Shown here in pieces: positions 39,783-51,386 of a stretch of 64,000 nt of DNA (its first letter is position 1; each line of letters begins with the position of its first letter). The notes beneath the pieces are model-generated. The model saw only the letters and a program-made list of their open reading frames with translations, was not told where the DNA came from and made no database searches. A program made the translations under genes and the position numbers. This stretch comes from Frigoribacterium faeni (GTDB lineage Bacteria; Actinomycetota; Actinomycetes; Actinomycetales; Microbacteriaceae): positions 1-64,000 of the forward strand of contig NZ_BJUV01000008.1 in NCBI RefSeq assembly GCF_007988805.1, written 5' to 3'.

Positions 39783-41439
39783 TCGCACCGCCGCCCCGAC
39801 GACCGCCGACGCGCCCGACGCGCCCCTGCTGAGGGTCCGCGACCTGCACGTGTCGTTCGGCGGCACCCCGGTCGTGCACGGCGTCGACCTCGACGTGGCG
39901 CGCGGCGAGCGGGTCGCCATCGTCGGTCAGTCGGGTTCGGGCAAGTCGACCGTGGTCGCTGCCGTGCTGCGGCTGCTGCCCGGCGCGGGCCACATCACGC
40001 AGGGGTCGATCCGTCTCGGCGACGACGACCTGACGACCGCCGGGGAGGCGCGGATGCGGACGGTCCGCGGCGCCCGGATCGGCCTGGTGCCCCAGGACCC
40101 GTCGACGAACCTCAACCCGTCGATGACCGTCGGCGCGCAGATCGCCGACGGTCTGCGGGCGGGAGGGGCCCGCGGTCGCGCCGCCGTGGCCGACCGCGTC
40201 GTCGAGCTGATGACCGAGGCGGGCATCCCCGACGCGGCCCGTCGCGCCGGCCAGTTCCCGCACGAGTTCTCGGGCGGCATGCGTCAGCGCGTGCTCATCG
40301 CGGTCGCCCTGGCCCGCCGCCCCGACCTGCTGATCGCCGACGAGCCCACCTCGGCGCTCGACGTGACGGTGCAGCGGACGATCCTCGACCACCTCCAGAC
40401 GCTGGTCGACGCCCACGGCACGTCGCTGCTGTTCATCACCCACGACCTCGGCGTCGCCGCCGACCGGACCGATCGCATCGTCGTCATGCTCGAGGGGCGC
40501 GTGGTCGAGACCGGCACCCCGCGGCAGATCCTGCTCGATCCGCAGCACGAGTACACCAGGCGCCTCGTCGCGGCGGCGCCGACGGTGGCCGCGGCCGCCG
40601 CCCTGCGCGCCGACGAGGCCGTCGGGGGAGCGGAGGCCGAGGAGGCGCGCGAGGCCGACCCGATCCTCACCGTCACCGACCTGGTCAAGGAGTACCGCCT
40701 CCGGGGCAGACGCGGCGAGACCGTGCGCGCCGTCGACGGCATCTCGTTCTCGGTGCCGCGCGGCACGACGACGGCCGTGGTCGGCGAGTCCGGCTCGGGC
40801 AAGACCACCCTGGCGCGCATCGTCCTGGGAATCGAGCCGTCGACGAGCGGCACGGCCCTGGTCGACGGCCAGAGCATCACGGCCAGCCGCGGGGCCGCCC
40901 GGCACGCTCTGCGGCGCCGGGTGCAGCCCGTGTTCCAGGACCCCTACGGATCGCTCGACCCGACCTACCCGGTCGAGCGCCTGATCGACGAGCCGCTGCG
41001 GATCTTCGGCGTCGGCGACCGGGCCGCGCGGCGCGCGCGCGTGGCCGAGCTGCTCGACCAGGTCGCCCTGCCGCGGTCCGTCGCGCAGAGCCGGCCGAAC
41101 GAGCTCTCGGGCGGTCAGCGACAGCGGGTGGCGATCGCCCGGGCCCTGGCGCTCGAGCCCGAGCTGCTGATCTGCGACGAGGCCGTGTCGGCGCTCGACG
41201 TGCTCGTCCAGGAGCAGATCCTCGAGCTGCTCGCCGATCTGCAGCGACGCCTGGGCCTCAGTTACCTGTTCATCACGCACGACCTCGCCGTCGTGCGGCA
41301 GATCGCCCATAGTGTGGTGGTGATGCGCCGGGGGAGCATCGTCGAGCGCGGCAGCGTGGACGACGTGTTCCTCTCGCCTCGCGACGAGTACACCCACGAA
41401 CTGCTAGGAGCGATCCCCGGTGCCAGCCTGGCCGTCTGA
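39766..41439 (+). CDS. Peptide ABC transporter dual ATPase (DppD-DppF fusion)
   Basis: 557 residues with two complete ATPase domains. First: [41 protein letters not shown]. Second: [41 protein letters not shown]. They energise the permeases encoded upstream. Overlaps the GGT gene by 17 bases. The linker between domains contains a GAGGAGGCGCG copy (40639-40649). Confidence 0.95.
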   Translation: MPQDADRTAAPTTADAPDAPLLRVRDLHVSFGGTPVVHGVDLDVARGERVAIVGQSGSGKSTVVAAVLRLLPGAGHITQGSIRLGDDDLTTAGEARMRTVRGARIGLVPQDPSTNLNPSMTVGAQIADGLRAGGARGRAAVADRVVELMTEAGIPDAARRAGQFPHEFSGGMRQRVLIAVALARRPDLLIADEPTSALDVTVQRTILDHLQTLVDAHGTSLLFITHDLGVAADRTDRIVVMLEGRVVETGTPRQILLDPQHEYTRRLVAAAPTVAAAAALRADEAVGGAEAEEAREADPILTVTDLVKEYRLRGRRGETVRAVDGISFSVPRGTTTAVVGESGSGKTTLARIVLGIEPSTSGTALVDGQSITASRGAARHALRRRVQPVFQDPYGSLDPTYPVERLIDEPLRIFGVGDRAARRARVAELLDQVALPRSVAQSRPNELSGGQRQRVAIARALALEPELLICDEAVSALDVLVQEQILELLADLQRRLGLSYLFITHDLAVVRQIAHSVVVMRRGSIVERGSVDDVFLSPRDEYTHELLGAIPGASLAV

Positions 41440-42268
41440 CCGACCCGATCGACCCGCCCGGTCGACCCGCGCCTCCTCGACGGGTGCCGCGGGTCCGCCC
41501 CCGGCGAGCCTGCTCGACGCGGTGCGCGGCGACATCGTGGCGGGCGTGCTGCAGCCGGGCACCCGCATCACCGAGGCCTCGTTGGCCGAACGGTACGGGG
41601 TCTCGCGGGTCCCCGTGCGCGAGGCCCTGCGCGGGCTGGAGGCCGAGGGCTTCGTCGAGTCGACGCCGAACGTCGGCTCGCGGGTCGCCGAGATCCCGGT
41701 CGACGAGGCAGACGACCTCTTCGCCGTCCGGGAGGCGCTCGAGATCGCCACCGCGCGTCGCGCCGCGACCCGGGCGAAGGCGCTGTTCAGCGTCGAGACG
41801 CCGCCCGACGACTGGTGGCGGGGCCGCCGTGCGCTGGAGCGGATCCTCGACGACGGCGACGCCGCGGTCGCCGAGGGCGACCTCGACCGCCTGGTCGACC
41901 TGAACGAGCGGTTCCACTTCGGCGTCGCCGAGCTCAGCGGCAGCAGCACGCTGGCGACGCTGCTGCGGCAGCTCTCGCGCAAGATCGAGTGGCTCTACGC
42001 GCTCGACACCTTCTCGCGCGGCAAGCGGCTCTGGCCCGATCACCGGGTGATCCTCGCCGCGATCGACGCAGGGGACGCCGACCGGGCGGCCGAGCGCATG
42101 GGCTGGCACGTGCGCGAGTCCCGGATCGGATACCTCAGCCGGACGGTGCCCGCCGCCGTCGTCGACGAGCTGCGGGCGACGCCGCCGGTCGTGACCCCGC
42201 GAGTCCCGTCGGCCGGCGCAGGCGCCGGGGCCACCACCGTCGTCCCGTCCGAGGAGGCCCCCGCATGA
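41420..42268 (+). CDS. GntR-family (FCD) transcriptional regulator
   Basis: 282 residues. After a disordered Ser/Arg/Pro start that includes STRASST (from a reversed GAGGAGGCGCGGGTC at 41464-41478), the winged HTH at about 28-95 reads GTRITEASLAERYGVSRVPVREALRGLEAEGFVE. The FCD domain follows, with metal-type residues in DLNERFHFGVAE and HRVILAAIDAGD. Probably the local regulator of this operon, sensing a substrate or product. GTG start overlaps the ATPase gene by 20 bases; its stop overlaps the next gene as ATGA. The C-terminal 30 residues are Ala/Gly-rich. Confidence 0.9.
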   Translation: MPAWPSDRPDRPARSTRASSTGAAGPPPASLLDAVRGDIVAGVLQPGTRITEASLAERYGVSRVPVREALRGLEAEGFVESTPNVGSRVAEIPVDEADDLFAVREALEIATARRAATRAKALFSVETPPDDWWRGRRALERILDDGDAAVAEGDLDRLVDLNERFHFGVAELSGSSTLATLLRQLSRKIEWLYALDTFSRGKRLWPDHRVILAAIDAGDADRAAERMGWHVRESRIGYLSRTVPAAVVDELRATPPVVTPRVPSAGAGAGATTVVPSEEAPA

Positions 42269-43191
42269 CCGCTCACCGACTGACGCCGACCGCCGAGACC
42301 ACCCACGACGTCTACTCGCGCGATCATGCACCGGTGCTCGTCGTCGAGCCGGGAGACACGGTCGTCGTCGAGTCCCTCGACGCGTCGGGCCATCTCGAAC
42401 GGCAGACCGTCCCGGGCGAGCAGCGGCCGCGGATGTTCGCCGAGGCCCGCGGGCACGCGCTCACCGGCCCGATCGGCGTGCGCGGAGCACGGCCGGGACG
42501 GATGCTCGCCGTGACCTTCGTCGCCCTGCGTCCGGGCGACTGGGGCTGGACGGTCGCCGGCGGTCGCGAGACGCCCGTCACGACCCGCCTCGGCCTGGCG
42601 GACGTCGAGCCCTCGTGGCTGCTCTGGGAGATCGACGCCGACGCGGGCGCGGCCACCGAGAGCCGCGGGTTCACGGTGCCGATCGCGCCGTTCCTCGGGG
42701 TGACCGGCGTCGCTCCCGCCGAGGCGGGCGAGCACTCGACCACCCCGCCCCGTGCCACGGCGGGCGGCAACATCGACTGCCGCGAGCTCGTCGCGGGATC
42801 CACGCTCCACCTGCCCGTGCAGGTGACCGACGCCCTCCTCTACCTGGGCGACGGGCACGCCGCCCAGGGCGACGGCGAGGTCGGCGGCACCGCCATCGAG
42901 TGCCCGATGACAACGGAGGTGCGGCTCGACCTCGTCGACGAGCCCGTGCTCGACTCGATCCACGCCGAGACTCCCGCCGGACGGATCACGTTCGGCTTCG
43001 ACGCGGACCTCGACGTCGCCATGGGCGACGCCCTCGACGCGATGGTCGCGTGGCTCGCGCACCTCCTCGGCGTCGATCGGGCGACGGCCCTCGCGCTCTC
43101 GAGTGCGGTGGTCGATCTGCGCGTCACCCAGGTCGCGAATCAGACCTGGGGCGTCCACGCGGTGCTGCCGACGGGTGCGCTGGGGGTCTGA
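42265..43191 (+). CDS. Acetamidase/formamidase family protein
   Basis: 308 residues. FmdA_AmdA fold: VLVVEPGDTVVVESLDA near the start, ALTGPIGVRGARPGRMLAV, AGGNIDCRELVAGSTLHLPVQV, LYLGDGHAAQGDGEVGGTAIE. The GGNID, GDGHAAQGDGE and GTAIE motifs carry the metal ligands and acid residues of the family. It should hydrolyse a small amide to ammonia and an acid. Last gene of the peptide/GGT operon, so ammonia release may end the pathway. Confidence 0.9.
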   Translation: MTAHRLTPTAETTHDVYSRDHAPVLVVEPGDTVVVESLDASGHLERQTVPGEQRPRMFAEARGHALTGPIGVRGARPGRMLAVTFVALRPGDWGWTVAGGRETPVTTRLGLADVEPSWLLWEIDADAGAATESRGFTVPIAPFLGVTGVAPAEAGEHSTTPPRATAGGNIDCRELVAGSTLHLPVQVTDALLYLGDGHAAQGDGEVGGTAIECPMTTEVRLDLVDEPVLDSIHAETPAGRITFGFDADLDVAMGDALDAMVAWLAHLLGVDRATALALSSAVVDLRVTQVANQTWGVHAVLPTGALGV

Positions 43192-43193
43192 GG

Positions 43194-43267
43194 CCGACGG
43201 CCCGGCGCGGGGACTCGCGAGGCGCGGCGGGCCCGACGGACGGGGCCCGACGGTCGGCGCCCGACGG
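43194..43267. repeat. CCGACGG-rich spacer
   Basis: CCGACGG occurs at 43194, 43233, 43247 and 43261, mixed with GGGCCC segments that can fold. It fills the convergent gap between the amidase and MhuD-like genes and may act as a terminator. Confidence 0.45.
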
Positions 43268-43268
43268 G

Positions 43269-43580
43269 CTAGAGCTCGACGACCTCGAACTCGAGCAGGT
43301 CGGCGCCGGTCGCGACGGGGCCGCGCGGGGCGTCGCCCGAGCCCTCCGGGCGCGCGTGCGCCGCCTTCGCACCATTCGCTGCCCAGGCGGCGAAGTCCTC
43401 CTCGCTCCGCCAGGTGGTCACGACGAAGTAGCGCTCGTCGCCCTTGACCGGGCGGAGCAGTTGGAACCCCTCGAAGCCCTCGGCGCCGTCCACCGAGTGC
43501 TTGCGGGCGGCGAAGCGGGACTCGAGCTCGCTGCCGGAGCCCTCGGGGACGTGGATGGCGTTGATCTTGACGACGGACAT
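43269..43580 (-). CDS. mhuD: MhuD-like haem-degrading monooxygenase
   Basis: 103 residues, ABM/IsdG fold. Begins SVVKINAIHVPEGSGSELESRFA and has FEGFQLLRPVKGDERYFVVTTW, very like mycobacterial MhuD. The residues known to matter there, N7, W66 and H75, fall at exactly the same numbers here. It would open haem to release iron in the cytoplasm. The neighbouring FBP gene is 37 bases upstream on the same strand. A general ABM monooxygenase is the alternative. Confidence 0.85.
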   Translation of the reverse strand: MSVVKINAIHVPEGSGSELESRFAARKHSVDGAEGFEGFQLLRPVKGDERYFVVTTWRSEEDFAAWAANGAKAAHARPEGSGDAPRGPVATGADLLEFEVVEL

Positions 43581-43617
43581 ATCTGCTCGCTCTCGACGGG
43601 TGGTGCGGACGGGGTCG

Positions 43618-44100
43618 TCAGGCAGTCTTCATCACGGTGGTCGTGAATCCCTGGACGCGGTCGCGGAGCCCGGCGGCACGGCGCTCGATCTGCTCGGGCG
43701 GGTTCAGGTGCGGCGGCGCCACGCGGATGAGCAGCGAGCAGGCCAGATCCTCGCAGATGTACGTGCCGAGCGTGTTGCCGTTCAGGCCCGCCTCGCCCGC
43801 CTTGGGCGCGGTGAAGAGCCGCACCTGCGTGGCCGGCTGGGGCGAGTGGCAGAGCGAGCACATGGCGGCGATGCCGGGACGCAGCGACGAGCTCGACGAG
43901 CGGACGACGATGCCGACCGGGCGGTCGTCCATCCAGTGCACGATGTAGCCGCGGTGATGAGCCTGCGGGTCGCGCCAGCCCAGGAACTCCCGCTCGCTCC
44001 AGAGCATCTCGTGCAGGCCGGGGATCGGCAGGCGGTCGAGATCGCCGGGCTGGGCGTTGACGAACGACGATCGGATGTCGGACTCGGTCAGCGGCTTCAT
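43618..44100 (-). CDS. FBP-domain zinc protein
   Basis: 160 residues. Matches the FBP (fibronectin/EF-G-binding C-terminal treble-clef) family: WRDPQAHHRGYIV, then zinc ligands C81-x2-C84 (MCSLCHSP) and C116-x4-C121 (YICEDLACS). In EF-G-binding proteins this zinc finger contacts EF-G to rescue fusidic-acid-stalled ribosomes; the free-standing actinobacterial form has no proven role. GGAGACC precedes the ATG. Confidence 0.85.
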   Translation of the reverse strand: MKPLTESDIRSSFVNAQPGDLDRLPIPGLHEMLWSEREFLGWRDPQAHHRGYIVHWMDDRPVGIVVRSSSSSLRPGIAAMCSLCHSPQPATQVRLFTAPKAGEAGLNGNTLGTYICEDLACSLLIRVAPPHLNPPEQIERRAAGLRDRVQGFTTTVMKTA

Positions 44101-44171
44101 GGTCTCCCTCGGGGCGGTGCTCGGACCACCCTACGCGGCGCCGCCGTCACCGTCACGGTGCGGTCGGGGCC

Positions 44172-44177
44172 TAGCCT
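44172..44177 (+). promoter_or_regulatory. -10 box for the PrmC-like gene
   Basis: TAGCCT ends seven bases before GTG 44185; no ribosome site. Confidence 0.5.
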
Positions 44178-44184
44178 GGGGCCC

Positions 44185-44961
44185 GTGACCGAGGCGATGG
44201 ACCGACTGGTGGCGCGCCTCCGCGGGGCCGGCTGCGTCTTCGCCGAGGACGAGGCCGAGCTGCTGCGGGCGGCCACGGACGACGCCGCCGAGCGCGAGCT
44301 GCTCGTGCGGCGGCGGATCGGCGGAGAGCCCCTCGAGCAGGTCCTCGGCTGGTCCGAGTTCGACGGTCTGCGTCTGACGGTGGCGCCGGGGGTCTTCGTC
44401 CCGCGCCGTCGCACGCGACTGCTGGCCCGTCGTGCGGCCGGGCTGCTGCCGGCCGTCGGGGCGGTAACCGCCCTGGACCTCTGCTGCGGGGTGGGGGCCG
44501 TCGCCGCCGTCCTGGCCCGGGCCCGCCCCGGCGTCCGGCTGGTGGCCGCCGACCTCGACCCGGTCGCGACCGACTGCGCCCGCCGCAACCTGCCGCCCGA
44601 CGCCCGCGTGGTCACCGGCGACCTCTTCTCTGCCGTGCCTCTCGGGCTGCGAGGTGCCCTCGACGTCATCGCCGCGAACGCGCCCTACGTCCCGACCGAG
44701 GCGATCGCCACGATGCCCGCCGAGGCGCGCCTCCACGAGCGGACGGCGGCCCTCGACGGCGGCCACGACGGCCTCGACCTGCACCGGCGGATCACCGAGG
44801 AGGCACGGGGCTGGCTCCGCCCCGGGGGCGCGCTGCTGATCGAGACGAGCGTCGCCCAGGCCGACGCCACCGCGGCCCTGATGTCGCGGGGCGGCCTCGA
44901 CCCCCGGGTCGAGCACGACGACGACCTCGACGCGACCGTCGTGATCGGGGTGCGCGCCTGA
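44185..44961 (+). CDS. PrmC/HemK-like protein N5-glutamine methyltransferase paralogue
   Basis: 258 residues from GTG 44185. SAM site LDLCCGVGAVAAVLA (97-111) and VAADLDP. PrmC normally has NPPY to hold the target glutamine; here it is N165-A-P-Y168. The N-terminal part has RRIGGEPLEQVLGWSEFDGL as in PrmC. This matches a second actinobacterial group with NAPY, so the substrate may not be release factor. True prmC is expected elsewhere next to prfA. Leaderless start. Confidence 0.82.
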   Translation: MTEAMDRLVARLRGAGCVFAEDEAELLRAATDDAAERELLVRRRIGGEPLEQVLGWSEFDGLRLTVAPGVFVPRRRTRLLARRAAGLLPAVGAVTALDLCCGVGAVAAVLARARPGVRLVAADLDPVATDCARRNLPPDARVVTGDLFSAVPLGLRGALDVIAANAPYVPTEAIATMPAEARLHERTAALDGGHDGLDLHRRITEEARGWLRPGGALLIETSVAQADATAALMSRGGLDPRVEHDDDLDATVVIGVRA

Positions 44962-44984
44962 CCGGATCGGCCCGGAGGAGCCGG

Positions 44985-45428
44985 TCAGATGTCGACGGGG
45001 GAGATCCGGTCGACGACGGGCGCCTCTGGGGTGCCCGAGATCTCGCAGCTGAACGCGGCCTCGATGCGTCCGTCGGTGGTGTGGCCGTAGCGGACCTCGA
45101 CGACCGCGCCGGTCGCCGAGTCGCGGACGTCGTCGGCCTCGTAGCTCCAGACGTCGTCGAGGAACGGCAGGTCGGGGTACTCGTCGCGGACGGCCGCGAT
45201 GCAGGCGTCCCAGGCGGGAGGCGCCTCGGCGGTCGGGGCCGTGGCCGGGGCCGGCGGGGTCGTGGTCGGCAGCGGCGTGCTCGACGCGTCCGGTCCGGTG
45301 GTGGCGACCGTCGTCTCGGCCGCCCCGGGCTCGGAGGTCGGCGTGGCGCAGCCCGAGAGCGCGAACGCCACGACGAGCGTGCTGACGAGCACGGAGGTGC
45401 TGAGCGCGGAAGCGGCCTTGCGGGGCAC
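44985..45428 (-). CDS. Lipoprotein of unknown function
   Basis: 147 residues. Signal peptide with lipobox ALSGC27, then a Thr/Pro/Ala linker (30-70) and a compact domain with two cysteines (WDACIAAV, AFSCEISG) that may form a disulfide. GTG 45428 has GAGGAG upstream. Convergent with the PrmC-like gene. Not recognised further. Confidence 0.72.
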   Translation of the reverse strand: MPRKAASALSTSVLVSTLVVAFALSGCATPTSEPGAAETTVATTGPDASSTPLPTTTPPAPATAPTAEAPPAWDACIAAVRDEYPDLPFLDDVWSYEADDVRDSATGAVVEVRYGHTTDGRIEAAFSCEISGTPEAPVVDRISPVDI

Positions 45429-45570
45429 GGGGCTCCTCGAGGATGACGGGCCGCCACGGTGGCGGGCTCCGGGTCAGGATACCGACTGCCCGGCGCCCAC
45501 CGCCATCGGGGACCCCGATCGATCCGCGACTCGCCGCCGGCGCACGGAGCCGACACGGAGGTTCGGCGGG

Positions 45571-45576
45571 CAGGCT
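45571..45576 (+). promoter_or_regulatory. -10 box for the SseB-like gene
   Basis: CAGGCT (consensus TAGGCT with one change) six bases before ATG 45583. Confidence 0.4.
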
Positions 45577-45582
45577 TGATCG

Positions 45583-46032
45583 ATGACCGCTACAGAGAAC
45601 CGCGAACCGACCGCCCTCGAGCAGGCCATCAGCAAGGGCCAGGCGGGTGAGGGCGACATGAACTCGGTCCTGGCCGAGTTCGTCAACGCCGAGGTCGTCG
45701 TGGCCACCGCCGTCGACGCCCAGGACCGGCTCACCGAGCTGCAGCCCGTGCTCTTCGACCGCGAGGGCACGCCCATGCTGGCCGCCTTCACCCACGCCGA
45801 CATGATCGGCGAGCAGGTCAAGGGCGTCGCCGAGTACTCGGCCACCATCCACGCGGCCGAGCTCGTCCAGGCGATCCCGCCTCAGACCGGCCTCGTCGTC
45901 AATCCCGGCAACCGCGAGGGCTTCGAGATGCTCCCCGAGGGCGTCGCCCAGCTGGCCGACGACGTGCGCGAGCTCGTCGCGGCGCACCAGGCCTCGACCG
46001 CCTCGGACGACGAGCACCCCGACCGGGCCTGA
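45583..46032 (+). CDS. SseB-family protein
   Basis: 149 residues. LEQAISKGQAGEGDMNSVLAEFVNAEVVVAT, then QPVLFDREGTPMLAAFTHADMI and LVVNPGNREGFEMLP match the SseB N-terminal domain found in many actinobacteria. Function unclear. Leaderless start likely. The gcv riboswitch follows. Confidence 0.83.
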   Translation: MTATENREPTALEQAISKGQAGEGDMNSVLAEFVNAEVVVATAVDAQDRLTELQPVLFDREGTPMLAAFTHADMIGEQVKGVAEYSATIHAAELVQAIPPQTGLVVNPGNREGFEMLPEGVAQLADDVRELVAAHQASTASDDEHPDRA

Positions 46033-46093
46033 CGCCGGTCCTCGGGGCGGACGGCCCCGCGGATCCCGAAACCTGCTCGTCACACGCCGCCTG

Positions 46094-46099
46094 TAGGCT
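46094..46099 (+). promoter_or_regulatory. -10 box of the gcv operon
   Basis: TAGGCT about 35 bases before the riboswitch; the transcript would start near 46106. The -35 region is not clear. Confidence 0.45.
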
Positions 46100-46132
46100 G
46101 AGCCGCACAATCGAACATCGGGCCACGAACAC

Positions 46133-46340
46133 GTCGCGGGAGAGCTCCGGTGCGCAGAGACTGCGCCGACCGGGCACCGAAGGAGCAAGCTCCCCGCCAA
46201 TCTCTCAGGTACGCGTACCGCGACGGACTGGCCACTCTGAAAAGCAGGAGGCGCGAGGCGGTCGACAGACCCCCTCGCCGGTCCTCGCCCACGGTGAAAG
46301 CCGACTCCGGTCGGTGAAGCTCTCAGGCCCATGACAGAGG
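46133..46340 (+). ncRNA. Tandem glycine riboswitch
   Basis: Aptamer I is 46133-46224, closed by P1 GTCGCGG/CCGCGAC, with GGAGAG, CACCGAAGGAGCAAG and ATCTCTCAGGT in order. Aptamer II is 46235-46339, closed by CTCTG/CAGAG, with GGTGAAAGCCGA, CGGTGAAGCTCTCAGG. A 10-base linker joins them. Both CTCTCAGG cores of the glycine class are present. It should sense glycine and switch on gcvT-gcvH-gcvP. Aptamer II has a long variable arm with a CAGGAGGCGCGAGG copy (46245-46258). Confidence 0.92.
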
Positions 46341-46450
46341 GGGAGCCCCGCCCGGCGTGCGCCGGCCGGGGCCCACCCCCGTCGTGCAGGTGCTGCACGG
46401 CATCGTTCCCGGCCGGCGAGACCCGCGGCCGGGCCGTCCCCAGGAGTCAG
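46341..46450 (+). promoter_or_regulatory. Probable riboswitch expression platform
   Basis: Between aptamer II and the ATG of gcvT lie GC-rich hairpins, for example CCCGGCC with GGCCGGG near 46410-46434, ending just before the AGGAG ribosome site. There is no terminator-like T-tract, so control of ribosome access seems more likely than transcription stop. Confidence 0.45.
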
Positions 46451-47746
46451 ATGTCCGACGCAGCCTCGAACCTGCCCGCCGCCCCCGGCCCGAACGACGA
46501 CGAGCTGACCGACTCCGCGCCCGCGGACCCGACCGTCACGGGCGACGTCGTCACGGGCGACGACGGCACCGAGGGCATCGCCACCGGCCCCGGGGCGGGA
46601 GATCTCGACGTCGTCGAGGATCCGCTCGAGGCGGACGCCGCCGACGACGAGCGCTTCAGCCCGCTGCACGACGTGCACGTGGCGGCCGGCGCGAGCTTCA
46701 CCGACTTCGCGGGCTGGCAGATGCCGGTCCGCTACAGCTCCGACCTCGCCGAGCACCACGCCGTCCGCAGCGCGGCCGGGCTCTTCGACCTCTCGCACAT
46801 GGCCGAGATCGCGGTGACCGGCCCGGAGGCCGGCGTGTTCCTCGACCGCGCGCTCGCCGGCACCCTGTCGTCCATCGCCGTGGGCCGCGCCAAGTACTCG
46901 CTGCTGCTCAGCGACACCGGAGGCATCCTGGACGACCTCGTCGTCTACCGCCTCGACGACCACGACTTCCTCGTCGTCGCCAACGCGGGCAACCGCGACG
47001 CCGCGTTCTCCGCCCTCGCCACCCGCGCCTCCGGATTCGACGTCACCGTCGACGACGAGAGCGACGACACCGCCCTGATCGCCATCCAGGGCCCGGAGTC
47101 CGAGGGCGTGCTCGACGAGCTCGTGACGAGCGATCGTCTGCAGCCCGACGCGCCCCTGTCGGCGCTCCGCTACTACCGGGTCCTCCAGGGCACCTTCGAC
47201 GACGCCCCCGTGCTCATCGCCCGCACCGGCTACACCGGCGAGGACGGCTTCGAGATCTACCTCGATCCCGAGACGGCGCCCGCCCTGTGGACGGCGCTCG
47301 CCGAGGCGGGCGCCCCCCGCGGCGTCGTCCCCGCGGGGCTCGCCAGCCGCGACACGCTCCGGCTCGAGGCGGGGATGCCCCTCTACGGTCACGAGCTCGG
47401 TCTCGACGTGCGGCCGGCCCAGGCGGGTCTCGGTCGCGTCGTCGACACCTCGAAGGACTTCGTGGGCAAGGCGGGCGTCGAGCCCGCCCCCGACGCCCGC
47501 GTGCTCGTCGGCCTCGCCCTCGAGGGTCGTCGAGCCGCTCGAGCCGGCTACCCGGTGGTCGCCGACGACGGCACCGTCGTCGGCGAGGTCACCAGCGGCG
47601 CGCTCTCGCCCACCCTGGGCCACCCCGTCGCCATGGCGTTCGTCGACCCCGACGTGGTCGACCGCGGCCCGGCCCTCGCGGTCGACGTGCGCGGCACGGC
47701 GATCCCCGCGACCGTCGTCCCCCTCCCGTTCTACAAGCGCTCCTAA
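46451..47746 (+). CDS. gcvT: Glycine cleavage system T protein (aminomethyltransferase)
   Basis: 431 residues. Releases ammonia from the H-protein intermediate and passes the methylene to tetrahydrofolate. Core from about 69: [71 protein letters not shown]. The first 68 residues are an acidic Asp/Glu/Pro-rich extension not seen in ordinary GcvT. AGGAG five bases upstream supports ATG 46451, and no internal Met exists before the core, so the extension is probably real. Confidence 0.95.
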   Translation: MSDAASNLPAAPGPNDDELTDSAPADPTVTGDVVTGDDGTEGIATGPGAGDLDVVEDPLEADAADDERFSPLHDVHVAAGASFTDFAGWQMPVRYSSDLAEHHAVRSAAGLFDLSHMAEIAVTGPEAGVFLDRALAGTLSSIAVGRAKYSLLLSDTGGILDDLVVYRLDDHDFLVVANAGNRDAAFSALATRASGFDVTVDDESDDTALIAIQGPESEGVLDELVTSDRLQPDAPLSALRYYRVLQGTFDDAPVLIARTGYTGEDGFEIYLDPETAPALWTALAEAGAPRGVVPAGLASRDTLRLEAGMPLYGHELGLDVRPAQAGLGRVVDTSKDFVGKAGVEPAPDARVLVGLALEGRRAARAGYPVVADDGTVVGEVTSGALSPTLGHPVAMAFVDPDVVDRGPALAVDVRGTAIPATVVPLPFYKRS

Positions 47747-47776
47747 GCCCTCACACCCTTCTCGAAAGGCTCCGGC

Positions 47777-48150
47777 ATGACCGATCTCAGCACCCTCCGC
47801 TACACCGCCGAGCACGAATGGCTGCTCATCGACGGCGACACCGCCACCGTCGGCATCACCGACTACGCGGCCGAGAAGCTCGGCGACGTCGTCTACGTGG
47901 ATCTGCCCGCCGCGGGCACCGAGGTCGAGACCGGCAAGGTCGTCGGCGAGATCGAGTCGACCAAGTCGGTCGGCGAGCTCTTCGCGCCCGCGCTGGGCAC
48001 GGTCCTCGAGGTCAACGACGCCGTCGTCGACAGCCCCGACCTGGTCAACAGCGACCCGTTCGGCGACGGCTGGCTCATCAGGATCACCCTCGCCTCGGCC
48101 GACCAGGTCGGCCTCCTCTCGCGCGACGAGTACGTCGCCCTGACCGCCGA

Positions 48151-48154
<4 letters not shown>
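47777..48154 (+). CDS. gcvH: Glycine cleavage system H protein
   Basis: 125 residues. Lipoyl carrier shuttling the aminomethyl group between GcvP and GcvT; lipoyl lysine K63 in GEIESTK63SVGEL. GAAAGG lies upstream of the ATG. Its stop overlaps the gcvP start (ATGA). Confidence 0.97.
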
Positions 48155-51078
<2,924 letters not shown>

Positions 51079-51103
51079 GCCGGTCCGTCCGCTCGTCGTG
51101 CTG

Positions 51104-51148
51104 GGGAGCCTCCGACCCTCCGATCCCGTCGGAAGGCCGGAGGCTCCC
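51104..51148 (+). terminator. Terminator of the gcv operon
   Basis: GGGAGCCTCCG (51104-51114) pairs with CGGAGGCTCCC (51138-51148), with an inner TCCGA/TCGGA helix; TT follows. Confidence 0.85.
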
Positions 51149-51386
51149 TTCCGGTCTCCCCGGGTGCCGGACGCCGAGCGGCGCGGAGGGCGCTCACGTA
51201 CCGGAGTCCGTCCCGAATGACGCCCGGAGAGACGGCCTGTGTCGGTCTTCGGACCCCGTGTGGCGAGTCCGTGACTCCATTAGGCGCGTCCCCCGAACAG
51301 GTGTCAAGGGGTGACGGTGATCCGTCGCTGAGGAGCGTCTGCGATGCGGCGTGTCGGGCGTCTCGACGGCAGGGGCGAGGGCTGGG
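51149..51386. other. Intergenic stretch, no gene seen
   Basis: Between the gcv terminator and the end of the CPBP gene. I see no coding pattern, no clear promoter and no strong palindrome. Confidence 0.4.
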
